64,000 nucleotides of DNA from Obelidium mucronatum. Its lineage: Eukaryota > Chytridiomycota > Chytridiomycetes > Chytridiales > Chytriomycetaceae. The position numbers and the translations under genes are program-made. Positions within the stretch are counted from its first letter, which is position 1, and the number at the start of each line of letters is the position of its first letter. Under the pieces are notes generated by a model. It searched no databases and was not told where the DNA came from. It saw only the letters and a list, made by a program, of their open reading frames with translations. Shown here one piece after another: positions 22,657 through 35,341 of the stretch. The stretch spans positions 1 to 64,000 of the forward strand of contig JAIVFH010000070.1 in the NCBI GenBank assembly GCA_025765595.1, given 5' to 3'.

Positions 22657-24371
22657 ATGTCTGCAGCCAGCGAAGTCCTCGTCCGCAGACTGCAGAATAT
22701 GCAGACTTTGATCCTCAACCGTCCCGCCAAATTGAATTCGTTGAACCGGAACATGGTCAACATCATGGCATCAAAGCTACAGGTAAACTCACTCAACTCA
22801 TAAAAATCAATCCACAGTTAAAAATTATCTTTTCTGCATGGCAAAATAACAGGTCTTTGAAGATTCGCCAGTGACCAAATCTATTCTCTTGACTAGTGGC
22901 GAAAACTCTCGCGCTTTTTGTGCTGGTGGAGACATTAAAGGTAACCCAAACAAAACAAAAATACGGAAAAGACATACAAAACCCGACTAATCCTTTTTCT
23001 ATATTCTTTTCTGGACCTGATCTTCTCCGTGCCGTTTTTTTTTTTTTTTTCACCCTTGGTTTTCTCTTGCTTCCCCCCCACGTAAGCTCTCCTCAAGGGT
23101 AATTCTGGAAACCCAGATGACGTCGCAGAAGCAGTCGGATTCATGCAAAACGAATACCAACTGAACCACCACATTGGAACCCACAAAAAGCCTATTATCG
23201 CTCTCATGAACGGAATCACCATGGGTGGAGGCGTGGGTCTCTCTGTCCACGCCCCATTCCGCATTGCCACCGAAAACACGATCCTCTCCATGCCAGAAAC
23301 TGCAATCGGATTGTTCCCTGACGTGGGTGGAAGCTTTTTCTTGCCCCGTTTGGACGGCGAGTTGGGAACCTACTTGGGATTGACGGGACATCGGCTCGTT
23401 GGAATGGAAGTCTTTATGGCCGGAATTGCGACCCACTTTGTTCCTTCCGAAAGGTTGCCTGCGCTTTTGGAGAGGTTGGCTGGGTTGGAGACTGAGGAGT
23501 TGGAGACTGTAAATGCGGCTATTGAGGAATACGTTGCTGAGCCTCCTGTTGCGGATGATTGGAACAAGTGGTCTTTGGGTGGGGATGTTGCTGCTGCCAT
23601 CAATCGATGCTTTTCTAGAGACTCTTTGGGTGAAATTGTTGAAGCTCTTGAGGCTGAGGTAAAGTTTTCCTCCCTTCAAAAGACTTTGAGCTTTCTATGC
23701 CTTGTATATAAATGTATTGATATCGGTATCAAACTTCTAGCAATCGGCGTGGGCGTCTGACACTCTTAATACTTTGAAACAAATGAGCCCAACAAGTTTG
23801 ATTGTGACTCTCGCGCAGCTCAGACGAGGTAGACAAGAAGACTTCGAGTCTTGCTTTAGAATGGAGTACCGTATGGTTCAAGACGTCTTGGTACGTATCC
23901 AAAAGTCTTTTTAAAATATTTTGATTATTCACTTCTCCATTTCAGCAAGGAAAAGATTTTCGTGAAGGTGTAACTAGTGTTCTCATCAACAAGGCTCAGA
24001 CGCCACCATCATGGTCTCCATCTTGGGATGAAGCGCTTACGTCTCCAGCGCTGAGTCCTTTGGCGCTGGAAAGTCAGTACTTTGAGAAACGATTAACTTT
24101 CCCGCCACCATTAGCCAAAATTCAGCCTCGATTGTCCTTGGCGAATTCTCTTACCTACTTTGATTACCCACACAGAACTTTGAGCGGTCTTCCAACGGAT
24201 CGCGATGTTCAAAGGGTTTTGAACATCTCAAAATCACGTGCTGAAGCTCTGGATATGTGAGTTGTCCACTTCTTTTTTTTTAATGAATATATTCTGTTTT
24301 GTTTTGTGTACAGAGACTTATGGCAACAATCAGGATTGTTCGAAACTGGGGGACCTACGCCAATGAAATGA
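22657..24371 (+). CDS. 3-hydroxyisobutyryl-CoA hydrolase (crotonase fold)
   Basis: Six exons (22657-22782, 22853-22940, 23087-23658, 23741-23890, 23946-24256, 24314-24371; 435 codons with stop), all phases close. Crotonase superfamily with HIBCH features: LNRPAKLNSLN, FCAGGDIK, the GITMGGGVGLS oxyanion segment, and MPETAIGLFPDVGGSFFL with the catalytic Glu/Asp region. The enzyme releases 3-hydroxyisobutyrate from its CoA ester in valine breakdown, usually in mitochondria. No clear mitochondrial presequence is seen, so location is uncertain. At 434 residues it is slightly longer than typical (about 385). A second open frame downstream (to 24499) is not joined by the chosen splice. Confidence 0.92.
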
Positions 24372-24635
24372 TTGGACATGAGAGCAAGTACTTGCCTAAA
24401 GTACCATCCTTGAGTGAAGGAAACAGAACACCCAAGATTGGACTGGTGGAAAAGGTGGAAAGCATTCTTGCCCGAGTTACTGATAAATCAAAACTTTAAA
24501 AAAAAATTAAAGGAAGAAATTTGAAGTTTTTAAAGATATTGCTCACAACAGATATATATTTTCAATACGAGTCGCAATGGTAATGACAAAACAGTGCTGT
24601 GAAAACAGCGAGGGCACAGAAATCGACCCTAGGAT

Positions 24636-26343
24636 TTATTTACGCAGAGTTCCTTTTTTGGCCTCCTTCTTGGCCTCTCCAGGTGCCGCCCCAGCACGAC
24701 GGTTGGCAAGCTCCACCTCGCGCTTTTCAATGTTGGATGCAAGCAAGTTTGTACGGAAAGTCAGGTTTCGCGTACGTTCAATAACGTTTTGAAACACTGA
24801 AGTGTACTGTGCGCCCATAATGACAGTATTCTGGATGGACAAGATGGAGCTCTTTGTGAGTGAAAAGGATACAGGGGAAAAAAAGGATATCAAAAAAATA
24901 ACTCACGCTTTCAGAATCAATCTTGGCATCCATTCTAACCCCTCTGACCAGGTCAACAACCCACTTTTCACCTTCATCACGACTCAACCCAAGAGTTGCA
25001 CTCAAAACTCCAATATCAATCTCCCGATACACCTTAACATAGCTTTCAAAGACCATAGTTCTGGCCGTCTCCAAAAACTCCTTCTTGATTGATTCCAAGA
25101 AAAAGTCGTGGTCCAAAACAGGTTCGCATTGAGCAAGGCTCTTGTGCGCTTCTGAAAAGTTGTACTCGCTGTAGAGGGTGTAAATGAATCCAGTCAATGG
25201 GTCTTCGGTTTCTTTGGTGCTGCTGCTGGCTCGGTTCAACTTCAATTCACGTTCACTGGCGACAAGCTTCACCAACTCTTTGAGAAGACTTGCTTTTCTG
25301 CGGTTCTTGGTGGTAACAATGCTTGCCGTGAGGTATCTCAAAGCCCAAGGACAGGTGGTTTGGATTGTGCTGATGTAGGCGGGTTGCATAAATGTATCAA
25401 TCAGAATGTCACGGCCCTTGGGGTGGTTGAAGAAGACGAAAAGGGACCAGGCGACGAAATAGCTTCTTTGGATGAGCTGTTGGGTGTTGTTGGCAGTTTG
25501 GGATGTGATTGAAGCAGCGTTATCAATGATTTCCTTTAGTTTCAAGAGGTCTTCCAAAGCATTGTCCCACTTTTGAAGGAGGATTTCACAAGAGAGCTTT
25601 CCCCACAAGGCCATGGTGCTTTTTTCCGAGTTGGTAGACTAAAAAAAAGTTTGTCAGCGGAGAGTGTCCAGGAGAGTATGAAACAGAAGATTAAGGAGTG
25701 AAATCGGTATTTAAAGCGTCCAACACCCCGTTGAGTTTGTGAAGATCCGTGAAGTGAAATCAATTGCAACAGTCCATACCAAAACTCTGTAATCCGACAG
25801 CAAATCAGCGGCGCCCTGGTAGCTTCCGATTTGGTATTGACATTGAGCAAAGTCGTAAAGAGTTTCCAGCATGTCGTTTGTAAAGTTGAATTTAGTTTCC
25901 AAGTACGACACAACGGCAGATTTGTCCTGCTTCAACAGGGCAAGAACAGAGGGGTCCTGCAAAATAGCCAATACGGTTTCGGAGGAAGACTGAAGAGCTT
26001 CGTAGTTCTCGAGAACCTTCGCACGCTTTGCCTCGACTGTGGTGTAAGTGTTTTTAAGCAATTGTTTGGCTCAGAATAAGAGCGAGACAATACCAGGAGA
26101 GTTTTCTTCGGTCGAGTGAATTTGCTGGTAGATTGAGTTTGCGGCATCAATCATGTTTGTGGCCTTCAAGAGTTCGTACTTTGCCTTGAGCAAATCGGGC
26201 TCAGGGTACACCTAGGTCCCGAGTCAGCAAATCGCCCCTCCCGGACAAGCGAGGCCAGTTACCTCCTTCTGCATTAGAAAGTCAAGGAGCGGAAAGACCA
26301 GGTGTCGGTCGAGCAGCGACGCCACGTTGTTCGTCAAATCCAT
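24636..26343 (-). CDS. eIF3e: translation initiation factor 3 subunit e
   Basis: Five exons (26343-26263, 26211-26094, 26036-25780, 25638-24907, 24851-24636; 468 codons with stop). The N-terminus MDLTNNVASLLDRHLVFPLLDF and the ALWGKLSCEILLQKW segment are diagnostic of eIF3e/INT6. The C-terminal third is the PCI domain, ending with a coiled segment (NLLASNIEKREVELANR). Subunit e belongs to the eIF3 PCI/MPN octamer that binds the 40S ribosome. The protein has the normal length for the family. The 366 bp to the next gene (an UNC93-like transporter, divergent) must hold both promoters. Confidence 0.95.
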
Positions 26344-26709
26344 CAAAGTCAAGTTGTCTTTGAAAAAAGAAAAAAGGGAGAAGCAAATAAAGAAAGTGAA
26401 AGAAAGTTAACACGCGATTAACAGCTAATTCGAGCCAATTCGTCTATTGCATGCCACAGATGCCCCCCAACAACTCTTTTAAATCAAAAATGCTTTCTTG
26501 TTTGCTGGCGAATTCTCCTCTGCTCTAAAAATAGATGTGAAGGGGGGCACCAAAACACGTTCTGGAAGAATCCAAACAATCGGGGGCTGCTCCTTCCAGA
26601 ACGAACATTCTATAAAAAGAACAGACTCAAATGTCAATATAAACCCTGCACCCAGCGAAAGAAAACCTTCCAAAAAAACCCCTTGAAAACACTCAATAGC
26701 AAAAAACAA

Positions 26710-28150
26710 ATGGGCTTCTTCGATACTCTCAACCAAGCCCGTACGCAAGTCTATGTCATTTCTTTCGTGTGCTTCCTGTGCCCGGGAATGTTCAATGCAT
26801 TGAACTCCCTTCCAACGGCCGGTCCAGATGCTCAAAACGTCAAGGATAAGCAGAATGCCGCCTTGTACTTCTGTTTTGCCATCATGGGTCTCCTTGCCGG
26901 TGGTCTCAACAATATTTTGGGTCCAAGAATCCTTGCAGCCATTGGTGGTACCGGATGTAAGTTTCAGCCCCATTTTGGAGTCCCATTTTGGATAAGTTTT
27001 TTTTGACCTTGGATTTCTAGACGCCATTTATGCCGCTGCCCAATACAACATCTTTAAAGTTCAAGGTCCAGACGGCAAGGATCCCATCACTGATGGTGCA
27101 AACACCTTCTCCATCTTTTCCGGTGCCTACATCGGTCTCTGTGCTGGTATGCTCTGGGCCGCCCAGGGTCAAATTTGTTTGACCTACCCAACTGAATCCC
27201 AAAAGGGAACCTTCTTTGCCACTTTCTGGGTCATCTTCAACTTGGGTGCCGTTCTCGGTAACACTATTGGAACCATTCTCTCCTGGGGTGCTGGTCCAAA
27301 GGGATACGCCATGAACGACGCCATGTACTTGGTCTTCATCGTCCTCATGGCTTGTGGATCCGTTGTTGCCATGCTCATTCAACCACCAGGTACCATCATT
27401 CGTGAAGACCAAACTCAAGTTGAAACCCCACCAACCAACGTCCTTCGTGAATTTGTTGAAATCCTCAAGCTTTTCGGAAACCCAGCCATGTTGACCATCT
27501 TGATTCCATGCATGGCTTCCAACTGGTTCTACACTTACCAATTCGGTCCATTCGGTGGTTACTTCTCTGGTCGTACCAACGGTCTCAAGGCCATCTTCTA
27601 CTGGTTGGCTCAAGCTGCTGGTGCCTGGGTTCTCGGAAACATGTTCTTGGACAACACAAAGTACCCACGTACCACTCGTGCCTGGACCGGTGTTTACTTG
27701 ATGGCGGGTACCACTGTTGTCTTCTTTGGTGGAGGTGCTGCCTTTGAATACGTTGCTTCCGCCAAGGACTTTGTCGCTATTGACGCCGGTGATGAATTTG
27801 GCCGCTTCTTTGGACCATTCATCTTGTACATCTGCTACGGTCTCTACGATGCCTTCTTCCAAGTCTTCACCAACTACCTGATTGGTGCCATCTCCAACGA
27901 CTCTGAAACCCTCTCCCGTTACGCTGGTTTCTACAAGGGTACCCAATCCGCTGCCGGTGGTCTCTCCTGGGCTTTGAACGGTTTCGTTTTCACCAAGGAG
28001 CACGGAAACGCCTTGACTTCCACTGCTCAATTCTGGGTCATGGTTGTTCCATGTGCTGTTTCTTTGATCTTCTTTGCCGTCTTCACCAAGGTCTTTGTTA
28101 AGGACACCACTGATGAAGAAAGCAGTGGAAGCTCCATGAAGGCTCATTAA
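26710..28150 (+). CDS. UNC93-like MFS transporter
   Basis: Exons 26710-26956 and 27021-28150 (459 codons with stop), 64-bp intron. About eleven hydrophobic segments run through the protein. The start (VISFVCFLCPGMFNALNSL), the GxYAIYAAAQYNIF region and the GAYIGLCAGMLWAAQGQICLTYPT segment are typical of fungal UNC93-like (Ion_trans_UNC93) major-facilitator proteins. The substrate is not known for fungal members. Codon use is strongly biased to C/T-ending codons (GGT, GCC, TTC), as in EF-1alpha here, which suggests high expression. The bias also opens a long antisense reading frame that is not a gene. Confidence 0.92.
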
Positions 28151-28375
28151 AAAAAAACGTTCCTCAAGTTTTATCTTCTTTTTCAATAAACACCGCTTTT
28201 CTACTTGTTTCAAACCTTTTAATCGCTTCTTCACATTTAAAACTTAACTCGCAAAGCCAAACATCTGCATGGAGCCTGGCTTCTCCCCCCCAGATGCAAG
28301 TGATTGTTGTGGTGATTTCCGCGTTGTGACCGTGTGTGTGGGGGGCCGACTGACTAAAAAAAAAACCGCCAAACA

Positions 28376-30301
28376 ATGAACACTGATTCCGACGCCACAG
28401 CAATCAACCAACGCGAAAACACCAAAACACGCCGCGGCTCTGGCGTCTTTGACTCCCAGTCGTCAAACACAACTCTCGCGCACACAAGTACAGCCAGCAA
28501 AGAAGCAGGGCTGGATCAGTCGCCGCTGCCGCCGCTCCCAACTCACCCTGGTGGTGGTAGTGGTGGTGCCCAAAACGCAGCTCACCCTGCTTGGAAAAAA
28601 GATAAAGATAAAGATGCTGAAAAGTCGAGTGACTCGCTGCTGAGTGGTGCTAGCACGAGTACAAACAGTAGTCGACGCGGTTCATTGAAGGAGGACAACG
28701 AAATATTCATTTCTCAACCAGTTCTACATCGAACAGGATGGGATCTATATGGAAAAGTAGAAGACGAAGAAGACAGTCCTATGAGGAAGCTGGCTGGGGT
28801 CAGTTATTGGAATCGTGTTGTTGTGCATCTAAAAAATTGGCGAACCCTTACAGCTAAAATTGAAGTATCGGTACCCGATTCCAGCAGATTTGGATGTGAA
28901 TCAGTATTCTGGCTTCATGATTGTTCGCCAATGGTCATGGGCAGCAGTTGAAATGAAGTGGAAAAAGAGATTCACGATCGTAAAAGATAACAAAGCATAT
29001 TTGCTGAAATCGCCAACGGTATTTAAAAGCCCTGTTTATTTCCCCGTCGCCAAACTTAAGTCTTTTTTTTTCTTCGAAATTCTTTCTTGTGTGCAAAGGA
29101 CAAGGATGCAACAGCTATTATCAAACTTGATGATTGCATCATCAATCCAGCAGAGTTTGGGCTTTTTTCTCACTCTTTCTGGTTGACGCCACCTCCAGGG
29201 GCATTGAATGAAACCAACGACGGCAAAGAGTTCATGTGGATTATGATTGCACCATCAGAAGATTTAAAATTACAATGGATTGCTGCTTTTATGAAAGCTG
29301 CCGGATGGAGAGAACAGCAATTAAGTGAGTATTAATTTTAAGTTCAAAGTTGGTGGTTTTCAACAAAACTGAATACACACACACGCACACAACACAACAA
29401 TCTCTCAGCGGCATCGGGTCAAGTTCCAACAATCACTGTCCACAGACCAGAAACAGAGTCCCTTGCATGGAATAATCAATCATCCCCCTCCACATTGTCA
29501 CGCGAATCTGCCGCTGCACCGTCACAACAATCAACCTTGAATTCAAGCACCTGTGATGCGTTTTCAACGCTTGAATTTTCCACACCATCAAGTGTTTCTC
29601 CTGGAGTCTCACTGTCGGGCTCAGGAAGTACTCACACCAGCAATTCACCATCAACCTCAAACGCTCCTTCGTCCCTTGCCAGTCCCGAATTATCAGCCGC
29701 TAAATCCTCTTTACTCCAATCATCAATAATTGATACAATCTTTCCGTTTCCAATACCTGACGTGACATCCCTTGTACCTGAAGACGTTGTGGGGAATACA
29801 AGTAGTAACAATACCAGTGGTGGAAAATCAAAACTTGAGAGCAACGAAGCATTGAAACTCATGTGTGCCAGCAACGCGAGATTTTTCAAAAACGGAGGCT
29901 TCAAATCGGCGTCATCGTTGATCAAAGGAGCTGAGAGGAGATTATCACAGGAGTCAAACGATACGGCGAAACAGCAGCAAAAGACGAGTAGTAGGAAAAA
30001 GTCAACAGCGGCCGATGGTTTTGCTGAGAGTGGTTTATCAAGTGGAAACGGGGGCGGTAGTAGCCCCAAGGCACTTCCCAGACGCGCTACTTCACCGACT
30101 ATTCGAAATTTCAAACAAGATCAGGAAGCTCCTCAAATCGATGCGCCTGAACCATCGGCTTCTGTTTCGAGTAGTAAGGGCAAAAAGGCACATCTTCCTC
30201 GTCGCCAAACTTCACCAAAATTGCATCAACGCCAAACTGACAATGATTCTCAAACTACTACTGCTCAACGTGCAGCAGAATCCATGGGCTCAATTCATTG
30301 A
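28376..30301 (+). CDS. PH-domain protein with disordered flanks
   Basis: Four exons (28376-28798, 28854-29018, 29099-29324, 29409-30301; 569 codons with stop). Residues about 155-270 form a pleckstrin homology domain: SGFMIVRQWSW, KWKKRFTIVKDNKAYLLKSPT, IIKLDDCIINP, FMWIMIAPS and the closing tryptophan in LQWIAAFMKAAGW. PH domains bind phosphoinositides or proteins at membranes. The 140-residue N-terminus and about 290-residue C-terminus are Ser/Thr/Pro-rich and look unstructured, with repeated RRxTSP motifs (RRATSP, RRQTSP) that resemble kinase or 14-3-3 sites. Probably a signalling adaptor; the partner is unknown. Confidence 0.85.
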
Positions 30302-30510
30302 CTGTTTTCTGTTTTTGTTTTTTTGTAGTACCGTTTCTTTTTCATTATCCACTTCTCTGCAATACACTTGACCTGTGATTGGGATATCTTTCTTGTCATC
30401 ATTGTTTCCTGAAATTCATTGTTTTAATGGTTGATAATAGTTGCATTGTTATTTCTTACATTGTTGGTTTGCAGCCAAAAAAAAAACAAAAAAGCCTTTC
30501 CTAAATAATA

Positions 30511-31267
30511 ATGCACTTGAGTTTCCTTGTTCTAGCATTATCGTGCATATCATCTATCGCATCGGCTCAATCATATCACGTCAATTACGATTCGATTCCT
30601 CTGGATGAAGATCGAGTATCACGAATGGCTGAAAAGAAGAGCCGACGTCTGACAAATGAACAAAAGGTGTGAGAAGAAATGAACTTGGGGATAATCACTA
30701 ACCATATCTTCTTCTTTTTTTTTTTAACGGCTTACTATTGTAGGGTGTGAAACAGGAATCGCTCATATATGGTGGGCCGTTGGCAAACGCCTTGCCACAG
30801 GAACACGATCCCTCCAAAAAGGAAGATATAACGCAATCACCGGAATTTAAAACAATCGAGCTCATATCTCGCTACGTTTCGAAGCAGGTTAGAGTTGGAC
30901 ACTTGAAGGAAAATCATCAACTAACCACAATCATTCTATACAGGAAAAGGCTATTGAACGCCATCGAAACAATTACGGAATGGACGGCGACGCAATCTAT
31001 AGCCTCCCTCCACCCGACATCCAGCCTAGAAAAAAGCGCAGCTTTATCGAAACAGGGAAACCCGATTTTTGGACACAAGCCCACACAAGTTTCAAGCCAC
31101 CTGTTCACATACGCAGTGACGTTCGACACATGCGCCATATGCGAGGTCTTGCGGCGTTACGCGATTACTCGCTTTCTCAGGTCCACGATTGGTTCTTTTG
31201 GGTATTCACGGGAGTGTGGGTTGTGATGGGAAGTGCGTTTGTGTATGCAGTGATGGTTATTGACTGA
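30511..31267 (+). CDS. small secreted-pathway membrane protein, unknown
   Basis: Exons 30511-30666, 30744-30887 and 30944-31267 (208 codons with stop). It starts with a clear signal peptide (MHLSFLVLALSCISSIASA, cleavage likely after ASA) and ends with one membrane helix (WFFWVFTGVWVVMGSAFVYAV) followed by only a few residues. The part between is about 160 residues, charged, with HMRHMRGL near the membrane. I do not recognise a family. The layout is that of a type I single-pass protein with the bulk in the ER lumen or outside. Intron 2 has a textbook CTAAC branch site. Confidence 0.75.
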
Positions 31268-31402
31268 TTTGGAACTTTTTTTTTAAAAAAGTTTTTTTCC
31301 ACAGTAAAAATAACACTTTTATAAACTGATTTTTATTTCATGCAAAGGAAGATTCTAAAGCTTGTTTTTTTTCGACTTTCTCTCGGTTTCTTTTTTGGCA
31401 CT

Positions 31403-32335
31403 TCACTTCATGTTGCTTTCTTCAAAAAGAGTGTATGGAGGTGGTGCATCTGCTGGAGTATTTGCCTCTTGCACCTTGCTTCCAGCCGACGACGCGCCTG
31501 CTGGGGCAGCGGGCAAGGGTCTACTGGGCGGAGGACCAGCTGGGGGACTGGGAATGGGAATACTGGGCTGATTGATTTTGTTGGCGGCGGACTGCGGCAT
31601 CTGCGCGGGCTGGAATGGCGCTGTTGGCGGGGGGACTGACGCCAGGCGCCCCAGCAGGGCCGCCGAGGGCGCCGCGGCCAGGGGCGCCTGGGGAGCCGGC
31701 GGCGCGCCCGGCGGAAGAAACGCCGAGAACGACGGCGACGGAAGCATGCCCGGCGGCGCCAGCAGCGCGGGCGGCGGGCCGGGCGGCGGCGCGGCAAACA
31801 CCGGCCGCTCCCACTGCGACTTTGTGGTTGCGGTTTCTGGTTGGGTTTGCACGGAAGCTGATTGTTAGTCATCTCCACCCACTGCCACTGCCACTGCCAC
31901 TGCACTATACAAGCATCACTCACCGACATAGAAGGGACTGTGGAACTGGTCACTCCATCGCTCGACCCACCCCGGAGGAAGCGGCGGTGGGGGCGGCGCT
32001 GCTATCGGAGGCTGCTGGACGTGTTGAACTTGGGCGGACTGCTGCTGCCATGCTGCCTGCTGCCCTGGATATTGCGGTTGGTACGCTTGCTGCGGATAAG
32101 AAGCTGGCTGCTGGACTGGATATTGCTGTTGCTGCTGCTGCTGCTGCGGGTAAGACTGGTATTGCTGCTGTTGGTACTGCTGGTGGTGTTGCGGGTGTGG
32201 ATAAGGTTGCTGATTCCCCGGCAGACCGTAGCTGTACTGCTGCTGGCCAGGATAACCGTGTTGCTGCTGTTGAGGTTGCACCCCAGCGAGAACAGAGCCA
32301 AGAAAGCTGTTGAGCCTTTGTTCAAAGTTGTTCAT
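31403..32335 (-). CDS. Q/P-rich WW-domain protein 2
   Basis: Exons 32335-31924 and 31836-31403 (282 codons with stop). The N-terminal 110 residues are dominated by Gln, Tyr and Pro (prion-like composition). A WW domain follows, split by the intron: LPPGWVERWSDQFHSPFYV then ETATTKSQWERP; the second Trp and Pro are present. WW domains bind proline-rich ligands. The C-terminal 130 residues are Pro/Ala-rich, in a GC-rich exon, and end with PPPYTLFEE, where PPPY is itself a WW ligand motif. It lacks the coiled-coil tail of its paralogue immediately upstream. The two start codons lie 1,455 bp apart and share the N-terminal design. Confidence 0.82.
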
Positions 32336-32416
32336 GGTGATATCCTTTTCGGTGAATTTTTTTTAAACTGAATTTATTCCACTTTTAAGGGTTGTTTTCT
32401 ACAGCAAAAGCCGACA

Positions 32417-33790
32417 TTAATCGATTCTTCTCAACAAATCCTCGTAATTTCTGTTGGCCCTCTCAACTTCGTCGTTCATGCGTTGGTGCGCACGCTCAAC
32501 CTCACGGTTGTAGTCAATTTGAGCATCCTATTAGTGGGGAGGAAATTTTAAAAAAACCAGTTGCCAAAAAGTACCAAGAACCGAAAAAAAAGTACAAACA
32601 TCAAGTTTCTGTTGCAGAGAAGTTTGGTGGTTGAACGCTCCAGAAACGGTTGACGAACTCACACCACTACCGTGCATCAAACCACTCAAAAGGTTGGAAC
32701 CAGCACTCATCTTGTATTGCTGGTCCTGGTAATGAGCATCCTTAACAACTCTATCGTGCGATACTTGGGCATCACGAATGGCGCGAGTATGTTCCGTTCT
32801 AAAAGCACATAAGTAGTTCATGAGTATAACTTGACACAGGAAATATTTGTAGGAAACTCAACTGCGCATCCTGGATATCGCGAAGGTACTGTCTCCAGCC
32901 ATCCAAAACCTCCTTGCTTGCATTCGCAGGTGGTGCCTTCATGAGGGAGGGGACATGCTGAGAAACAACAGTTAGTGGAACCAACTTACCAAGCCATGAC
33001 CCAACCAAAAAAAGAGGCGGCTTACCTGAGACAACTCAAGAGCAATGGCAACAGTAGGATCAACAGTTCCAACAGCCGGTTGCAATGGAATACCGCTGTG
33101 GTGCTGGACATGAGCGTTTGCAGGAGTAAACAACTGCTGCTGCTGTTGCTGCTGAGGGGTTTGAAGCATAGGCGCCGCCGCCGGAACCGCATTCAAATTG
33201 TAATGAGAGGCCAGATCAGTACCAGTAGAGTTCTCGCTGGCAGCGGCAATCGGCGCCGCTTGGACAGGCGCTGGTGGTGCGCCGGTGCTTGGGTGTGAGT
33301 CAGGAGGGGGTGGCCCTGGCGGAGGCGCAAAGGCCGGCGGCGCAAAGGCGGGCACTTCCCACTGCGACTTTCCGGTCGCGGTCTCTGGCGGGCGTGGCGT
33401 GAAAAGGGGTTGCGTTTCAGTGTTAAATTTAGGGCTCCGCCAAACAAACAAGTGCGATCGCTCACCGACGTAGAAGTTGCGCTGGTACTGCTGGTTCCAC
33501 TGCGCGATCCAGCCTGGCGGCAGCTGCGGCTGCTGGGGCGGCGGTGGCGGCTGGTACTGCGGCTGCGCCTGCGCCTGCTGCGGGTAGCCACCTTGGATGG
33601 GCGCTGCCTGGCCGTAGCTGTACTGCTGCTGGCCGTACGGCTGTGGCTGCTGTCCGTAGGGCTGCTGTCCGTAAGGCTGTTGTCCGTAAGGCTGCTGCTG
33701 CTGCTGTTGCGGCTTGTTGACTCCAAGGGATCCCAACAGTCCGCCAATAGTGCTCTCAAGCTTTCCCAAGTTGAGGTTGTTCAAATTCAT
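32417..33790 (-). CDS. Q/P-rich WW-domain protein 1
   Basis: Five exons (33790-33466, 33384-33026, 32957-32863, 32798-32600, 32527-32417; 363 codons with stop). The N-terminus has four to five copies of PYGQQ. The WW domain is split by intron 1 at the same codon as in the neighbouring paralogue (LPPGWIAQWNQQYQRNFYV / ETATGKSQWEVP). A Pro/Ala linker, a poly-Gln run and a helical C-terminus (IRDAQVSHDRVVKDAHYQD..., ending RANRNYEDLLRRID) follow. The C-terminal half is specific to this copy. Role unknown; composition suggests a condensate-forming or vesicle-associated adaptor, which is inference only. Confidence 0.84.
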
Positions 33791-35341
33791 TTCCAATAGA
33801 AAATTGTTTTCACATAAAGCGCGTTTCATGCCAGTGCCTACAGTCTAACTACAAGTCAATGACTTGGTGCTATATTGAGTGAAGGTTGATACTACTCATT
33901 GCGCCTTGTCCAAGCATGAACGTTAGCCATAAAAAACCGCAACACGATTTTCAAGAATACATAATACACACGGGAAGTTCAGTGCGAAAGCAGCAGAGTA
34001 TCAGTCTATCATGTGATAGTGATGATGGTGTAACTAACATAATTCGAGTCGTAAATGAGTGAGAGTTTTTTACCATTCAAGTTGCTGCCCTCAGTGAAGT
34101 TTGGAACACAGACAGTGCTTGAATGATTGAAAAGCATAGATTCGGTGACTTAAACAGTATTTATGAATGTATTTGTTATCTAAAAAAAACCAATATAGCT
34201 TCAGAATTCACCGAATCTTGAAACAATGCCAGCCATCTAACATTCTGTATGTACTTTAGTGTTGTCTCAAGTCCTGCTGTAGCTCGACACTGTGTCTTCT
34301 CTTCGCCACCCCCCAAAAACTCCAGCGATGCGCATGCTGCAGCTGACTTCGTGTTGTAGCTTATCTAACCGTTATGTGGTTCCCGCCCTCTTTTCTGCTT
34401 TCCATGTGAATGATCAGTGTACCAGTGGCCTTTACCGCATTGTCACAACAGCTTTCCAGGCACTGTCGTTTGTCCTATTAAGGTCTGGTTTCAAGTCTTC
34501 CTTAAGAGTTTTTCGTCTTGTATTGAATGCCATACAGGATTAAACCCATAACCGCGTTGCGATTATCGCTGATAACCGTTGATTGTTGGGTGCCTTAAGT
34601 TTTTTATTAGCCATCGTCTACGACTCTACGTCAGCAACTATACTTTGAGAGCGCTAAACCGAAACAGCAATGTGATATGCCAACCTCTTATTATCTCGAT
34701 AGTGGTATTTGTCGGTCTTTTGGTCAGTTTATGCGTGGATTTCTTTAGATTTACGATGCTGCTTGACTTCCTAAACCCATTCTCCAAATATACAACTTCT
34801 CTTTAGAATCTGCCCGCAAATTGTGGAAGCGATTACGAAGAAAATGAAGGCATAATTGTATGATGATGCGTTGCTCCGGCACAACCGCTCATTGGTCAGT
34901 ATGTCACAAAATCATTCAAGTGCGGTGTAAGGGACAGAAAGATGTGTATAGAACACATTCTTGGAGAAGAACTTTTTAGACTATTTAGAGATTTAGAGCT
35001 ATTTAGTGCGCAGTTTTGGCAATAAACAACCCGCCCGTAAAAATGGTGGTTGAGAAACTCTGCTTGGTCGGCCGGAATATTAAATCTATTTTTAGAACAG
35101 CAAAAAAAAAGCAGCGAGATTTTGGTCAAAAGGCGCCTTTTTTTTTCCCTTTTCATTTTTTCTTTTTCTCACCAAAAACCAAAGTGAGTCTTCGACCATA
35201 ACATCAACTGTTCAAACGCGAAGGCAATCTCTGTGGTTTGAGACACCTGCAGTGACTGTCGCCACGGATTAACGGCAGTCGTCCTCGCTCATTCATGATA
35301 ATTCATCGTTTCTAAAATAACATCCAACTATTAGAACTAAA
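33791..35341. other. intergenic region upstream of EF-1alpha
   Basis: About 1.5 kb without a supported gene. Two open runs (34292-34543, 34579-34806) show no family signal. The last 250 bp are the likely EF-1alpha promoter and 5' leader. Confidence 0.55.
35136..35171 (+). promoter_or_regulatory. pyrimidine-rich tract upstream of EF-1alpha
   Basis: A CT-rich run (ttttttttcccttttcattttttctttttctc) about 170 bp before the ATG. CT-boxes are common in promoters of highly expressed fungal genes. Inference from position and composition. Confidence 0.4.

Noticed and set aside
24299..24499. C-terminal extension of the hydrolase in another frame
   Set aside because: Exon 5 ends in phase 2 and the acceptor at 24313 leads to the frame ending at 24371; the other frame would need an unsupported splice.
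27017..28234. Long antisense frame over the UNC93-like gene (405 codons)
   Set aside because: Same codon-bias effect; Gly/Thr/Ser-rich without domains.
31408..31953. Pro/Arg-rich alternative frames over the WW gene 2 second exon
   Set aside because: Shadow frames of a GC-rich exon; the WW frame is supported by the domain and the intron phase.
33193..33759. Ser/Arg-rich frame antisense or shifted to WW gene 1
   Set aside because: Shadow of the Gln/Pro repeat region; no start or domain support.
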